In this document: piece after piece, positions 39,019 through 48,665 of the stretch
Position numbering within the stretch: the stretch's first letter is position 1
Layout of the letters: each line of letters opens with the position of its first letter
Assembly (NCBI RefSeq): GCF_009695655.1
Contig: NZ_VUNM01000001.1
Coordinates: 1-64,000 of the forward strand
DNA: 64,000 bases
Direction: 5' to 3'
Source: Sharpea porci
Lineage (GTDB): Bacteria; Bacillota_I; Bacilli_A; Erysipelotrichales; Coprobacillaceae
Program-made: the position numbers and the translations under genes
The notes under the pieces: model-generated
Database searches by the model: none
What the model was told of the DNA's origin: nothing
The model's input: only the letters and a program-made list of their open reading frames with translations

Positions 39019-39745
39019 TATATTTACCTCTAAGATAGATTTTCTCAAAATTAGATTCTTGCATAATCTCTAATTGATCATGCTTGACAAGAACAAGAAC
39101 ACTTAAGAAAGTGACAATCGCAAAATATTTGTCGCCCCCTTCAAACAAATCCTCAAAATCAATTACTTCACCTTGATGATTCATAAAAAAGTCTTCAATC
39201 TGACTTGTACGATCATCGATAGAAATCTCCACCCTAGCAATACGGCTTTCTAAAGGCTTAGAAAGCATCTTGCGCTGCAAGACATTCTGCATAGCACCAA
39301 TAAGATCATAGACTTCAAGATTATCAGGCAAAGCATTTTCAACATCCTGGATATATTCATCAAATGTAGCAGGAAGGCGACTGAACATCTGGTTGCGTTC
39401 TTCATAGCTTTCTTCGAGATCATCAAGGATTTCATTAATCTGATTTTTCTCTAATAAACGCTTGATCATGAGCTGACGCTGTGCTTCATAGTCATCTTCT
39501 TCATCATCAAGCTTTTCACTTGGAAGCAGGAGCTTACTTTTCATCTCAATCAGCCAAGCTGCCATCACCAAATACTCAGAAACAGCTTCAAGAAGCGCTG
39601 GATCCATCGTCTGAATATAAGCAAGATACTGGTCACAAATAGCTGCTACATCAAGATCCATTAGATCCATATTATGTTCACGAATCAGATGCAACAATAA
39701 ATCTAAAGGGCCAGAGAACTGTTCTGTTGTCACTTCATATTCCAT
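39008..39745 (-). CDS. scpA: Segregation and condensation protein ScpA
   Basis: ScpA is the kleisin that bridges SMC heads. The 245-residue protein opens with the kleisin N-terminus EQFSGPLDLLLHLIREHNMDLMDLDVAAICDQYLAYIQTM (residues 8-48) and YLVMAAWLIEMKSKLLLPSE. A variable acidic middle leads to the winged-helix C-terminus (FEDLFEGGDKYFAIVTFLSVLVLVKHDQLEIMQESNFEKIYL). Length is typical. It is directly upstream of, and overlaps, scpB. Confidence 0.96.
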   Translation of the reverse strand: MEYEVTTEQFSGPLDLLLHLIREHNMDLMDLDVAAICDQYLAYIQTMDPALLEAVSEYLVMAAWLIEMKSKLLLPSEKLDDEEDDYEAQRQLMIKRLLEKNQINEILDDLEESYEERNQMFSRLPATFDEYIQDVENALPDNLEVYDLIGAMQNVLQRKMLSKPLESRIARVEISIDDRTSQIEDFFMNHQGEVIDFEDLFEGGDKYFAIVTFLSVLVLVKHDQLEIMQESNFEKIYLRGKYNGS

Positions 39746-39814
39746 ACATCCCGCTTCCTTTCAACATTTCTACTCTACACGAAAATAAACCAATTGTAAA
39801 TGCTTGTTCAACGC

Positions 39815-39838
39815 AAAAAGCGGTCATTAAACCGCTTC
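39815..39838 (-). terminator. Terminator of the SNF transporter gene
   Basis: AAGCGGT and ACCGCTT form a 7-bp stem with a 6-base loop directly after the stop, followed by a T-run on the minus strand. Confidence 0.85.
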
Positions 39839-39840
39839 AT

Positions 39841-41193
39841 TTAGAATAATCCCTGCCCTAATACAATGATAATAAGAATCGGCAAGACATAACGAAAATA
39901 TGGAATCATCCAGTTTTTGACCTTGATTCCCTTACCTAGATTTGCTTCAGTCATAAAATTTTCTGCCTTCCAGCCATACTTCGTCACACAGAATAAGAGG
40001 AATATTAAAGAACCAAGTGGCAATAAGATATTGCTGACGAGAAAATCTTCGATATCAAGAATATTCTTACCCGCAATGTTAAAATCTGAAAGCAGATTAT
40101 AACCGAGAGCACAAGGCGTTGAAAGGACAAGTATGACAATCGCAAAGATTACGGTTGCCTTCTTTCTTGACCATTGGAAGTTATCCATAGCACTGGCAAT
40201 AAGATTTTCGAAAACAGCCATCACTGTAGAAAAAGAAGCAAAGGTCATAAAGACAAAGAATAATGTTCCCCATATTCTGCCCAATGGCATATTAATAAAG
40301 ACTTTAGGTAGCGTCACAAAGATTAAAGAAGGTCCTTGATCAGGTGAAACACCAAAGGCAAAACAAGCAGGAAAAATAATCAAACCACTGACAATCGCTA
40401 CAAATGTATCAAGTGAAGCAATGGTCATAGATTCTTGAAGCAAGCTTTCATCCTTGCTCATATAGCTGCCAAAGATTTCCATAGCTCCAATGCCAACAGA
40501 TAATGTAAAGAAAGCCTGACTCATTGCTGCGAGCACAACCTGTCTTATACCTTTGGCCATAGTCATATTTTTGAGACTTGGCATTAAATAGAATTTAAGG
40601 CCAGCCATGCCACCTTTGAGCGTGATTGAATGAATGGCCAATAATATAATTAAACCAAGCAGACAACTCATCATGACTTTTGTGATCTTTTCCAAGCCCT
40701 TCTGTAAACCAAATGAACAGACAAGAAAACCACCAATAACAGTGACCATCATAGCTGCCATCATTTCAACAGGATTGCCTAATAACTGTGCAAAAACACC
40801 ATCAACACTTTTCAAAGTCACATGCGCAAACTGACCTGTTAAAAATCTCACAGCATAATCAAGCATCCAGCCTGAGACTGTTGTATAATACATCATTAAA
40901 AGCATGCATCCAGCATTCGCAATCCAGCCATGGATATGCCATTTACTGTTGGCAGGTTCAAGTTTTTTATAGGCTTGAACAACACTTCTATGACTTGCCC
41001 TACCAATTGCGAGTTCCATTGAAAGAATGGGTACACCTATTAAGGCTAAAAAGACGAGATAGATAAGCACAAAGAGCCCTCCACCATTCTGTCCGACAAG
41101 ATAAGGGAACTTCCAGACATTGCCAATCCCAATCGCACATCCTGCACTGACAAGAATGAAGCCCAATCTTGAATTAAAACTTTCTCTTTTCAT
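39841..41193 (-). CDS. Sodium-dependent SNF-family transporter
   Basis: This 450-residue integral membrane protein of the neurotransmitter:sodium symporter (LeuT-fold) family has about 11-12 helices. The signature N-terminal RLGFILVSAGCAIGIGNVWKFPYLVGQNGGGLFVLIYLVF (TM1-TM2, residues 9-48) contains the substrate and Na+ binding unwound region. ATMSQAFFTLSVGIGAMEIFGSYM corresponds to TM6, and SLDTFVAIVSGLIIFPACFAFG to TM7. It probably imports an amino acid; the substrate cannot be told. Bacterial members with 11 helices are common. It is a single gene with its own terminator and a GGAGGG site. Confidence 0.92.
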   Translation of the reverse strand: MKRESFNSRLGFILVSAGCAIGIGNVWKFPYLVGQNGGGLFVLIYLVFLALIGVPILSMELAIGRASHRSVVQAYKKLEPANSKWHIHGWIANAGCMLLMMYYTTVSGWMLDYAVRFLTGQFAHVTLKSVDGVFAQLLGNPVEMMAAMMVTVIGGFLVCSFGLQKGLEKITKVMMSCLLGLIILLAIHSITLKGGMAGLKFYLMPSLKNMTMAKGIRQVVLAAMSQAFFTLSVGIGAMEIFGSYMSKDESLLQESMTIASLDTFVAIVSGLIIFPACFAFGVSPDQGPSLIFVTLPKVFINMPLGRIWGTLFFVFMTFASFSTVMAVFENLIASAMDNFQWSRKKATVIFAIVILVLSTPCALGYNLLSDFNIAGKNILDIEDFLVSNILLPLGSLIFLLFCVTKYGWKAENFMTEANLGKGIKVKNWMIPYFRYVLPILIIIVLGQGLF

Positions 41194-41244
41194 AAATCCT
41201 CCCTATCTCAGCTATTCTAACATAGCTCCAAGCATCTTACCATA

Positions 41245-41270
41245 CGAAAAAGACGCCTTTAAAGGGCGTC
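41245..41270 (-). terminator. Terminator of the hydroxyacid dehydrogenase operon
   Basis: On the minus strand AGACGCCCTTTAAAGGCGTCT is a near-perfect hairpin followed by TTTTTCG at the stop codon. Confidence 0.85.
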
Positions 41271-42655
41271 TAATGATTGACAATATTGCGTTCTCTACCA
41301 TTCAAAAAGGCTTCAATATTTTGATAGACTTCTTCAACAAGGCGTTGTCTTGCTTCCACGCTTGCCCATGCGACATGGGGCGTTAAAATAAGCTGATCTT
41401 GAACTTCATATAGTGGGGAATCAACAGCTAATGGCTCATCTTCAAAGACATCAAGAGCTGCTTTTTGGATTTCTTTATTTTTTAATGCCTCAACAAGACT
41501 GATTTCATCAATAATTGGTCCTCTTCCCACATTAATCAGATAAGCAGATTTCTTCATGACCTTAAAGACACCACCTTTAAACAAATGATACGTCTTATCA
41601 TTCAAAGGTGCATGAATGGAAATGATGTCAGAACGCTCTAAAAGTTTTCCAAAATCAACCATTTCATAGCTACAATCCTGCTTATGTCCACTTGCCGAGT
41701 AGTAGATGACACGAGCGCCTAGGCTGCTTACAACTTTCGCAACCTGATGACCAATTGCCCCTAAACCGACAATACCCCAAGTCATACCTGCTAATTCATG
41801 AATAGGATTTTCGAAGTAAGAGAAATGCCCACTTGCGCCATAAGCTTTGCTTTTGACATAGCTGTCATATTCATGAGTATGCTGAAGCATTTCCAAGGCG
41901 AGCGCCAAAGTATGCTGGGCAACAGCCGATGTCGAATAGTTGGCAACATTGGCGACTTTAATGCCACGTTCACTTGCTGCCGCGATATCAATATTGTTGT
42001 AACCTGTTGCCATTTCCGCAATGAATTTTAATTTTGGGCAAGCATCCATCACTTTGGCCGTAATTCTATTTTTGTTTGTGGCAATAATTGTCGCCTCTGC
42101 ACATAGTTCAATAACTTCTTCGTCACTGGCATTTTCATAGAATGTGACATCACCAAGGGCATTGAAAAAGCCCATATCAATATCCTTTCCTACACTTGAT
42201 GCCTGTAAAATAACAATCTTAATATCCCTTGTCACCATCATCTTTAAAACATCCTGAACGCTCTTACCGCGCATCAGCTTACCAAGTATGCGACATTCCT
42301 TAAAATCAAGTACATTGGCTTCATTCGCAAAACCACACATTTCTTTATTGACCAATTCAAAAGAAAGAAGACCAGAAATCACCCCAATTCCCTGACTCTT
42401 TGTCGTAATGTCATTGTCATCGACAAGAGCCTTTTTTATGTTGACGCCAAATTCTGGATCTTCTTTTAAACATGCCTTAATGACTTCTTCAAGTGTGGCA
42501 TGCTTTAAGATTTCTTTCGTAAAGATATCATTAAAAATAAGTGGAATAACGATGTTATAGGTTTCCATGGGTACTGGATCCTGATAACCCTTAGTAAAGT
42601 TATAGAGAATCGCAACCCCAAGCTTCTCATCTTTCATTTCATCAACTAATTTCAT
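41270..42655 (-). CDS. D-2-hydroxyacid dehydrogenase with an extra N-terminal domain
   Basis: The 461-residue protein has a C-terminal D-isomer 2-hydroxyacid dehydrogenase (about 140-461). It carries TNKNRITAKVMDACPKLKFIAEMATGYNNID, the NAD motif WGIVGLGAIGHQVAKVV, the catalytic Arg/Glu region INVGRGPIIDEISLVEAL, and the catalytic His in ILTPHVAWAS. About 140 residues are added at the N-terminus. They include DEKLGVAILYNFTKGYQDPVPMETYNIVIPLIFND and a helical segment, which resemble the middle component of ABC-three-component systems (weak, from memory). The start at 42655, 7 bases after GAGGAG, is chosen; it overlaps the phosphoesterase gene by 14 bases. Confidence 0.85.
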   Translation of the reverse strand: MKLVDEMKDEKLGVAILYNFTKGYQDPVPMETYNIVIPLIFNDIFTKEILKHATLEEVIKACLKEDPEFGVNIKKALVDDNDITTKSQGIGVISGLLSFELVNKEMCGFANEANVLDFKECRILGKLMRGKSVQDVLKMMVTRDIKIVILQASSVGKDIDMGFFNALGDVTFYENASDEEVIELCAEATIIATNKNRITAKVMDACPKLKFIAEMATGYNNIDIAAASERGIKVANVANYSTSAVAQHTLALALEMLQHTHEYDSYVKSKAYGASGHFSYFENPIHELAGMTWGIVGLGAIGHQVAKVVSSLGARVIYYSASGHKQDCSYEMVDFGKLLERSDIISIHAPLNDKTYHLFKGGVFKVMKKSAYLINVGRGPIIDEISLVEALKNKEIQKAALDVFEDEPLAVDSPLYEVQDQLILTPHVAWASVEARQRLVEEVYQNIEAFLNGRERNIVNH

Positions 42656-44093
42656 TTTCATTCTCCTCGTCAAATAGGTAAGTTTCAATCTTTAAGCGCT
42701 GGGCATACTTCTTATCGCGATAAATGATGCAACAATTCGTAAAGCGCTGTGTCTGATAATTGTATTTCAGGACATTATAGCTTAAATACTTACTTTCACT
42801 TTCTTTCAGACTGCCCGTTGCACTGCCAGCTGAGACAATATATGTGCCATTACGATGCATGAAGAAAGGAACATGTTTATGTCCATGCACAACATATCGT
42901 ATATGCATATCTTTTAGCCACATTGTAAAGTTCTTCGCATCAGTTAGAGCTTTCGACAAATCCATCAGTTTACCAATAATAAAATGTTCATTCCATTTTC
43001 GCTTTAAAAAGTCACTTTTTACAACCGGATAAACATGATGATGCAACATGGCAACGATTGTATAATCCTCAAGATGATCAATAGCTGATAATTCATATTC
43101 AATCTCAGCTAGCTGTCTTGAGCCAATCGCTCCTCGCGCAAAGTTACCACTCATATTACTATCAATCTTCAAGACAATCAACTTATCATCATCAAAGACT
43201 TGAATCTTTTCACCTAGTAAATAGGCAATAGCCTTCCCCTTCCCTCTATTAGCCATAGACAAACCAATAGTAATCATATCATGATTTCCCAAGACAAAGG
43301 ATACCTTAGCTCGATAATGTTTCTTTAAGACATTCATAAAATCATTAGCCTGATACATATTCTTTTCACTTGGGGTATTCATCAAGTCACCAGAAATTAA
43401 GAATTTTAGTTGATGATGGCTTTTTAAATGGGGATAAATCTTATTAAGGGATTCATAAAGTGCTTCAAGTGCCTGAAATTTATGTGCCGAACCTAAATGC
43501 AGATCAGAAAGATGAATATAGTAGCTATAAGGCCCTGGATCGTAGTCAAAGAGATCATCACTCGCAAGTATCGCATTCAGCTTTTCAATATCTTCCTCAC
43601 CTCTCATTGGAAAGAAGCGTTCTTTGTCCCTTGTAAAGATATAAGCACCAGGACATTCATCCATGTAAAGCGCTAAGCTTGTCAATTGTTCGCAAGGATC
43701 ACAAGTTAAAATATCTTGTGGTATTAAGCGATCTTTTAGCTGAATAAAGACAACATCCTTGTTTCTTAAAGTGAAATCAGGCCAGCTTTTATGTATTCCA
43801 GGAATAAAGATGACATGTGTTTTATCCACATATTGTTTTCTGACATCATTAAAGGCAGAAGTAAAGTCAAGATGTAATAAATGCTCCATTTGCTTAGTCG
43901 TCTTTGCCTGCTTAAAATACATAAACATTGTTTCATTCATCTTATCGAGAATGGGGATGGCTATATGATAAGAATGGAGCCAGTTCTTAAAATCTACGAA
44001 ATCCTGATATTCCATTTTTAAATCACGTTCATAGACTGTATTGTCATTATAAATAATATTATAAAAAAGATTCACAAATCCATAATCTAACAT
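42642..44093 (-). CDS. Calcineurin-like metallophosphoesterase with unknown N-terminal domain
   Basis: The 483-residue protein has a metallophosphoesterase core from about residue 185. Its motifs are YYIHLSDLHLGSAHK (DxH), LISGDLMNTPSEKN (GD), SFVLGNHDMITIG (GNHD), MLHHHVYPV and VVHGHKHVPFF (GHxH); all metal ligands are present. The first 180 residues are not recognised; they include HVIFIPGIHKSWPDF and a possible CDPCEQ cysteine pair. The C-terminal 60 residues are also outside the core. It probably hydrolyses a phosphodiester, with unknown substrate. The ATG follows GAGGTG. It is directly upstream of the fused dehydrogenase gene and co-transcribed with it. Confidence 0.8.
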   Translation of the reverse strand: MLDYGFVNLFYNIIYNDNTVYERDLKMEYQDFVDFKNWLHSYHIAIPILDKMNETMFMYFKQAKTTKQMEHLLHLDFTSAFNDVRKQYVDKTHVIFIPGIHKSWPDFTLRNKDVVFIQLKDRLIPQDILTCDPCEQLTSLALYMDECPGAYIFTRDKERFFPMRGEEDIEKLNAILASDDLFDYDPGPYSYYIHLSDLHLGSAHKFQALEALYESLNKIYPHLKSHHQLKFLISGDLMNTPSEKNMYQANDFMNVLKKHYRAKVSFVLGNHDMITIGLSMANRGKGKAIAYLLGEKIQVFDDDKLIVLKIDSNMSGNFARGAIGSRQLAEIEYELSAIDHLEDYTIVAMLHHHVYPVVKSDFLKRKWNEHFIIGKLMDLSKALTDAKNFTMWLKDMHIRYVVHGHKHVPFFMHRNGTYIVSAGSATGSLKESESKYLSYNVLKYNYQTQRFTNCCIIYRDKKYAQRLKIETYLFDEENENEIS

Positions 44094-44131
44094 GATTAAC
44101 ACCTCTCTAGTATTCTACAATTTTTCATGTA

Positions 44132-44159
44132 TGAAAAAAAGGAGCAGTGCTCCTTTTTC
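44132..44159 (-). terminator. Terminator of asnS
   Basis: On the minus strand AAAGGAGCACTGCTCCTTT forms a hairpin followed by a long T-run at the asnS stop codon. Confidence 0.88.
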
Positions 44160-45550
44160 TAGAATTTTAGATTTCTTGGTGTTCTTGGGAATGGTTCTAC
44201 ATCTCTGATATTTTCCATACCTGTGAGATACATTAAGAAACGATCGAAGCCTAAGCCAAAGCCCGCATGCTTACAGCCACCAAATCTTCTTAAATCCATA
44301 TACCACTGTAAAGTATCCTTAGTCATGCCTTTTTCATCCATGATTTTCTCTAAGACATCATAACGCTCTTCACGCTGTGAACCACCGCATAATTCCCCAA
44401 CACCAGGAACTAATAAGTCAGCAGCGGCGACAGTCTTACCATCATCATTTAAGCGCATATAGAAAGCTTTAATATCCTTTGGATAGTCTGTTAAGAAGAC
44501 AGGGCCTTTGACAATTTCTTCACAGATATAACGTTCATGTTCACTATTGAGATCAACACCCCAGTAAACCTTATTTTCAAATTTATGCCCCTTCTTGATA
44601 GCTTCTTCAAGAAGGTTAATTGCTTCCGTATAAGTCATACGGGCAAAATGTGAATCTCTCACTTTAGTGATACGGTTAATGCATTCTTTATCGATAAACT
44701 GGTTGAAGAATTTCATTTCTTCAGGCGCATTATCTAAGACATACTGGATGCAGTATTTAATCATATCTTCCATTAAATCCATATCATCCGCTAAATCCGC
44801 AAAGGCAATTTCTGGTTCAACCATCCAGAATTCTGAAGCATGTCTTGTGGTATTGGAGTTTTCTGCTCTAAAGGCTGGTCCAAATGTGTAAACATCTCTA
44901 AATGCCATTGCGAATGCTTCTACATGTAACTGACCTGTTACTGTCAAGAAAGCTTCTTTGCCGAAGAAATCTTTTTCGAAATCTGTATCATCAATAGTTG
45001 TAGCTCTAAACATTTCCCCAGCACCTTCACCATCATTTCCAGTAATGATTGGTGTATGCACATAGACAAAGCCCTGTGACTGGAAGAATTCATGAATAGC
45101 CATGGAAAGAACTGATCTTAATCTAAAGATGGCATAGAATGTATTCCCTCTTACTCTTAAATGAGGAATTTCACGTAAATATTCGAATGAATGTCTCTTT
45201 TTCTGTAAAGGATAATCTTCATCACAAGCACCTTCAACTTCAATCTCAGTAGCTTCGATTTCAAAAGGCTGTTTAGCCTCAGGTGTATATTTCAGCTTAC
45301 CAAGGACATGAATGGCACTACCTGTCGAAATATGTTTAGCTTCATCAAAATTCTTGAGATTATCAGAATAAACAACCTGAGCATTTCTAAAATATGTTCC
45401 GTCATTTAAAGCAATAAAGCCAATCTTGCCGCTAGGACGATTAGTTCTGACCCAGCCCTCAAGTTCAACATATTCTAAGCTATCTTGTTCAACCTGATCG
45501 CCACTCAGGCATAATTCATATAATTCTCTAATAGTCATGAATTCAAACAT
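44159..45550 (-). CDS. asnS: Asparaginyl-tRNA synthetase
   Basis: This class IIb synthetase charges tRNA(Asn). The 463-residue protein has an N-terminal OB-fold anticodon domain (about 15-115; [34 protein letters not shown]). The catalytic core carries motif 1 ([27 protein letters not shown]), motif 2 ([28 protein letters not shown]) and motif 3 ([29 protein letters not shown]). The insert and the TxHxxEFW pattern fit AsnRS rather than AspRS. The ATG at 45550 follows GAGGAG by 7 bases. In Bacillus asnS lies before dnaD; here it is 16 kb away, next to rex. Confidence 0.97.
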   Translation of the reverse strand: MFEFMTIRELYELCLSGDQVEQDSLEYVELEGWVRTNRPSGKIGFIALNDGTYFRNAQVVYSDNLKNFDEAKHISTGSAIHVLGKLKYTPEAKQPFEIEATEIEVEGACDEDYPLQKKRHSFEYLREIPHLRVRGNTFYAIFRLRSVLSMAIHEFFQSQGFVYVHTPIITGNDGEGAGEMFRATTIDDTDFEKDFFGKEAFLTVTGQLHVEAFAMAFRDVYTFGPAFRAENSNTTRHASEFWMVEPEIAFADLADDMDLMEDMIKYCIQYVLDNAPEEMKFFNQFIDKECINRITKVRDSHFARMTYTEAINLLEEAIKKGHKFENKVYWGVDLNSEHERYICEEIVKGPVFLTDYPKDIKAFYMRLNDDGKTVAAADLLVPGVGELCGGSQREERYDVLEKIMDEKGMTKDTLQWYMDLRRFGGCKHAGFGLGFDRFLMYLTGMENIRDVEPFPRTPRNLKF

Positions 45551-45554
45551 ATTA

Positions 45555-46193
45555 TTACTCCTCTTCATTTGCTTTCATTTTCAATTCTAGTTCCTGAATC
45601 GCGACAACAACATCAACAGACTGTACTTCAACACCCTTAGGAACAACAAAGTGGTTATGTGTAAAGTCCACAATTCCCTTAACCCCTAATTTCACTAAAC
45701 GATTCACAGTCTCCTGGACGTTATCAGAAATACATAATATCGCAATCTTACATTTATCTGGGAATGATGTCTCTAAGTCATCAATATTATAAATGTCAAT
45801 GCCATAAACACTACCAACCTTATCTGGATTGGCATCATAAGCACAGACAATCTTACCCACTGTATACTTCCAGCGATTATATTTTAAGATGGCACTGCCA
45901 AGATTACCAACCCCAATAAGAATGATGGATTCATCAAGACCAAGTCCAAGCATTTCACTTAACGCTTCAATCATATGATTCGTATCATATCCATAGCCTC
46001 TTTTACCCAGTGTTTCTTTCTGAGGTAAAAAGCCAAAATCTCGACGGATGGTCGTATCCTGAATATGTGTGACTTCTGCAAGCTCACTGCTTAAGAAATT
46101 ATCCTTACCAATATGTCCCATTGCTCGCAAGGCTTTTAAATAAATAGGAAAACGCGCCATTGTCGCTCTAGAAATCTTTTTCTTTTCTGCCAT
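45555..46193 (-). CDS. rex: Redox-sensing transcriptional repressor Rex
   Basis: Rex senses the NADH/NAD+ ratio and represses fermentation and respiration genes when NADH is low. The 212-residue protein has a winged-helix domain (residues 1-75; [50 protein letters not shown]). It also has the NAD-binding Rossmann domain with [16 protein letters not shown] and [16 protein letters not shown]. The ATG at 46193 lies right by the tsaD stop; an 11-residue extension inside tsaD is disfavoured. No Rex operator (TTGTGAA-N6-TTCACAA type) was found by eye near ackA or asnS. Confidence 0.95.
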   Translation of the reverse strand: MAEKKKISRATMARFPIYLKALRAMGHIGKDNFLSSELAEVTHIQDTTIRRDFGFLPQKETLGKRGYGYDTNHMIEALSEMLGLGLDESIILIGVGNLGSAILKYNRWKYTVGKIVCAYDANPDKVGSVYGIDIYNIDDLETSFPDKCKIAILCISDNVQETVNRLVKLGVKGIVDFTHNHFVVPKGVEVQSVDVVVAIQELELKMKANEEE

Positions 46194-46194
46194 A

Positions 46195-47199
46195 TTATTT
46201 ACCTGCACTTTCATTTTCCAAATCAAAATCTGGTTTCACAGAAATATCAAGTGAACTGAACATGTTATGACGATACATCACACTGCCGGCAGCAGCAATC
46301 ATTGCCGCATTATCCGTACAGTATTTCATAGGTGGAAAGATAGCTGGAATTGGACTATTAGCCATCTTTTCTCTTAAGCCCTTATTAGCTGAAACACCAC
46401 CTGCAACAATAATTTCTTTGACCCCTAGGTCTCTTGCTGCAGTGATGGCCTTATGACTGATGGTATCCATAGCAACTTCCTGGAAGCTTGCTGCTAGGTC
46501 ATTTCCACGAATATCTTCATGTCGCTGATCAGCATTATGCTTTAAATTAATCACTGCGCTCTTTAAGCCTGAGAAAGAGAAATTATAGCTGCCATCATCT
46601 AAAGGACGAGGTAAATCATAAGTAGCTTCTCCCTCATGCGCCATCCGATCAAGTACTGGTCCACCTGGATAAGGTAAATGGAGAACACGCCCAACCTTAT
46701 CATAAGCTTCCCCTATCGCATCATCAAATGTCGTTCCAATGACTTCAAACTGGAATTCCTCACGCATATAAACAAGTTCTGTATGACCACCTGAGACAAC
46801 TAAAGCCAAGGCGGGATAGTGGATTGTATTTTCAATATTATTGGCATAAATATGCCCAGCAATATGATGAACACCAATAAGAGGGATGTTTAAAGCTAGG
46901 GCTAATGTTTTCGCTTCTTGCATGCCTACATGCAAAGAACCGACAAGTCCTGGACCTTTAGTCACCGCTATGGCATCAAGTTCTTGTGGGGTAATGTTCG
47001 CAATGCGCAATGCTTCACGCAAAACAGCTGACACACATTCAACATGTTTACGTGATGCAATTTCAGGAACAACACCACCATATTGTTTATGAATATCAAT
47101 TTGTGATGCAACAACGTTGGCCAATAGCTCCTTTTCATTACGCAAGATGGCAACACTCATTTCATCACAGCTTGATTCAATCGCTAAGATTGTACTCAC
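46195..47199 (-). CDS. tsaD: tRNA N6-adenosine threonylcarbamoyltransferase TsaD
   Basis: TsaD transfers threonylcarbamoyl from TC-AMP to A37 of ANN-reading tRNAs (t6A), working with TsaB and TsaE. The 334-residue ASKHA-fold protein starts ILAIESSCDEMSVAIL and carries the metal-binding HHIAGHIYANNIE (HxxxH near residue 112), VVSGGHTELVYM and YPGGPVLDRMA. The C-terminal IVAGGVSANKGLREKM and CTDNAAMIAAAG are also present. It begins with GTG, directly after the rimI stop and preceded by AAGGA, so initiation is likely coupled. It is part of the tsaEB-rimI-tsaD-rex run. Confidence 0.97.
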   Translation of the reverse strand: MSTILAIESSCDEMSVAILRNEKELLANVVASQIDIHKQYGGVVPEIASRKHVECVSAVLREALRIANITPQELDAIAVTKGPGLVGSLHVGMQEAKTLALALNIPLIGVHHIAGHIYANNIENTIHYPALALVVSGGHTELVYMREEFQFEVIGTTFDDAIGEAYDKVGRVLHLPYPGGPVLDRMAHEGEATYDLPRPLDDGSYNFSFSGLKSAVINLKHNADQRHEDIRGNDLAASFQEVAMDTISHKAITAARDLGVKEIIVAGGVSANKGLREKMANSPIPAIFPPMKYCTDNAAMIAAAGSVMYRHNMFSSLDISVKPDFDLENESAGK

Positions 47200-47634
47200 T
47201 TAAATCTTCCTTTCTTTCATCATCAGATAAGCATCTTCATGATTATCAAGATAATAGTCTTTTCGAATAGCTTCTTTACGAAACCCATAGGATTCATAGA
47301 GTCGGATGGCTCTAGTATTAGAAACACGCACTTCCAGGGTGATGGCTTCACAATCCCTTGTTTCACCATCAACCTTATTCATCAATAACTTACTTAATCC
47401 TTGACCCTGTCGCTCTTTGGCAATGCCAATAGTGGTGATCTGGGCTGTTTCATATGTAATCCACATGCCTACATAGCCAATAATCTTGTCATCTTCTAAA
47501 ACATAATACTTGGCATAAGGATTAGAGGAGAGTTCATAGAGATAATCTTCCTTACTCCAGGGCGAGGAAAAAAGCTGATGCTCTAAAACTATGATCTGAT
47601 CAAGATCATTTACAGCCATCGCTCTTAATAACAT
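47200..47634 (-). CDS. rimI: Ribosomal protein alanine N-acetyltransferase RimI
   Basis: This 144-residue GNAT acetyltransferase has motif A ITTIGIAKERQGQGLSKLLMNKV (the acetyl-CoA loop RxGQG near residue 70). It also has the C-terminal LEVRVSNTRAIRLYESYGFRKEAIRKDYYLDNHEDAYLMM block characteristic of RimI. It acetylates the N-terminus of ribosomal protein S18. It overlaps the tsaE-tsaB gene by 10 bases and abuts tsaD, the usual tsaB-rimI-tsaD order. The first ATG has only a weak GAGG; a second ATG at 47619 is a possible alternative start. Confidence 0.93.
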   Translation of the reverse strand: MLLRAMAVNDLDQIIVLEHQLFSSPWSKEDYLYELSSNPYAKYYVLEDDKIIGYVGMWITYETAQITTIGIAKERQGQGLSKLLMNKVDGETRDCEAITLEVRVSNTRAIRLYESYGFRKEAIRKDYYLDNHEDAYLMMKERKI

Positions 47635-48665
47635 GTTTTCTTTGCCTCAACCTCTTTAATATACTGAGGAACAAGTAAATCCGGCTGATCAATCGTTTCA
47701 AGATCCTTTGACAAAGCAAAAATATGATCAACTAATTGACTGTTATCACTTTCTTCACCCACAAGATCACCATCACCAACGACCTTATAATCAGGATATT
47801 GCTTTCTAAACACTTCAAAATCATCCCTGCTCATCAACTGATCTGGTACAATATTCTGACCCTGATCATACACTCCAACAAATAATTTATGACTTCTTGC
47901 ATCAATAACACTAATAGCTTTTTGATAACCTGCATAAGCAGCCAAAGAGCTCACAACCTTAATTTTTACTGGGGCAATGACCGCCAGTGTTTTCGCAATT
48001 GTCATTGCCACACGCACACCTGTATAACTACCAGGTCCTTGAGTAATGACCATTTCATCAATATCCATTAGGCTAACATGTTGATGTTCTAATATTTCCT
48101 GAAGTTTAGGAATTGCATATTCTGATTGACGCTTAGATTCATTGACAAGAAGGGTTTCAAGTTTTTCATCACCGCGATATAACCCAATACCTAAATATTG
48201 ATTGGATGTATCCATTACTAATGTCATCTTCATAGCCTTTATTAAATCCTCATACTTCTTACCCACTGCTTTAAGTTCTAGCGAACGGGTATTATCTTCA
48301 TTCTTATAAATAGTAATGTCGAGATGTTCTTTAGGAATAATATCACTGATGAATTCAGGCCATTCAATAACACAAACACCCCCATCATCAAATATTTCTT
48401 CAAATCCTAGATCATCATCCTGCCCTTCAAGTCGATAAGCATCAAAATGATTAAGTGTTAAACGTCCCTGATAGGACTTAAGGATGGTAAAGGTTGGTGA
48501 ATTAATGACGCGCTTAACGCCAAGACCTGCACCAATTCCCTTTGTCAAGGTTGTTTTCCCTGCTCCTAGTTCACCATTAAGGGTAATCATCATATTAGGT
48601 TGTAACACTTGCCCAAGCTTCTTACCAAAGGCAATCATTGCCATTTCATTTTCAAATTTTATCAT
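47625..48665 (-). CDS. Fused TsaE-TsaB t6A biosynthesis protein
   Basis: The 346-residue protein joins two normally separate t6A proteins. Residues 1-145 are the TsaE ATPase: Walker A LNGELGAGKTTLTKGIGAGLG, SPTFTILKSY, NHFDAYRL and VCVIEWPEFI. Residues 147-346 are TsaB: TLVMDTSNQYLGIGLY, MVITQGPGSYTGVRVAMTIAKTLA and VIDARSHKLFVGVYD, a TsaD-like fold lacking the metal site. The frame is continuous with no stop between the parts. An internal ATG at about residue 147 could in principle also start free TsaB. TsaD is encoded 0.4 kb downstream. Confidence 0.95.
   Translation of the reverse strand: MIKFENEMAMIAFGKKLGQVLQPNMMITLNGELGAGKTTLTKGIGAGLGVKRVINSPTFTILKSYQGRLTLNHFDAYRLEGQDDDLGFEEIFDDGGVCVIEWPEFISDIIPKEHLDITIYKNEDNTRSLELKAVGKKYEDLIKAMKMTLVMDTSNQYLGIGLYRGDEKLETLLVNESKRQSEYAIPKLQEILEHQHVSLMDIDEMVITQGPGSYTGVRVAMTIAKTLAVIAPVKIKVVSSLAAYAGYQKAISVIDARSHKLFVGVYDQGQNIVPDQLMSRDDFEVFRKQYPDYKVVGDGDLVGEESDNSQLVDHIFALSKDLETIDQPDLLVPQYIKEVEAKKTCY

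Noticed and set aside
44150-45600. T-box riboswitch upstream of asnS
   Set aside because: asnS starts almost directly after rex with no leader, so there is no room for a T-box.
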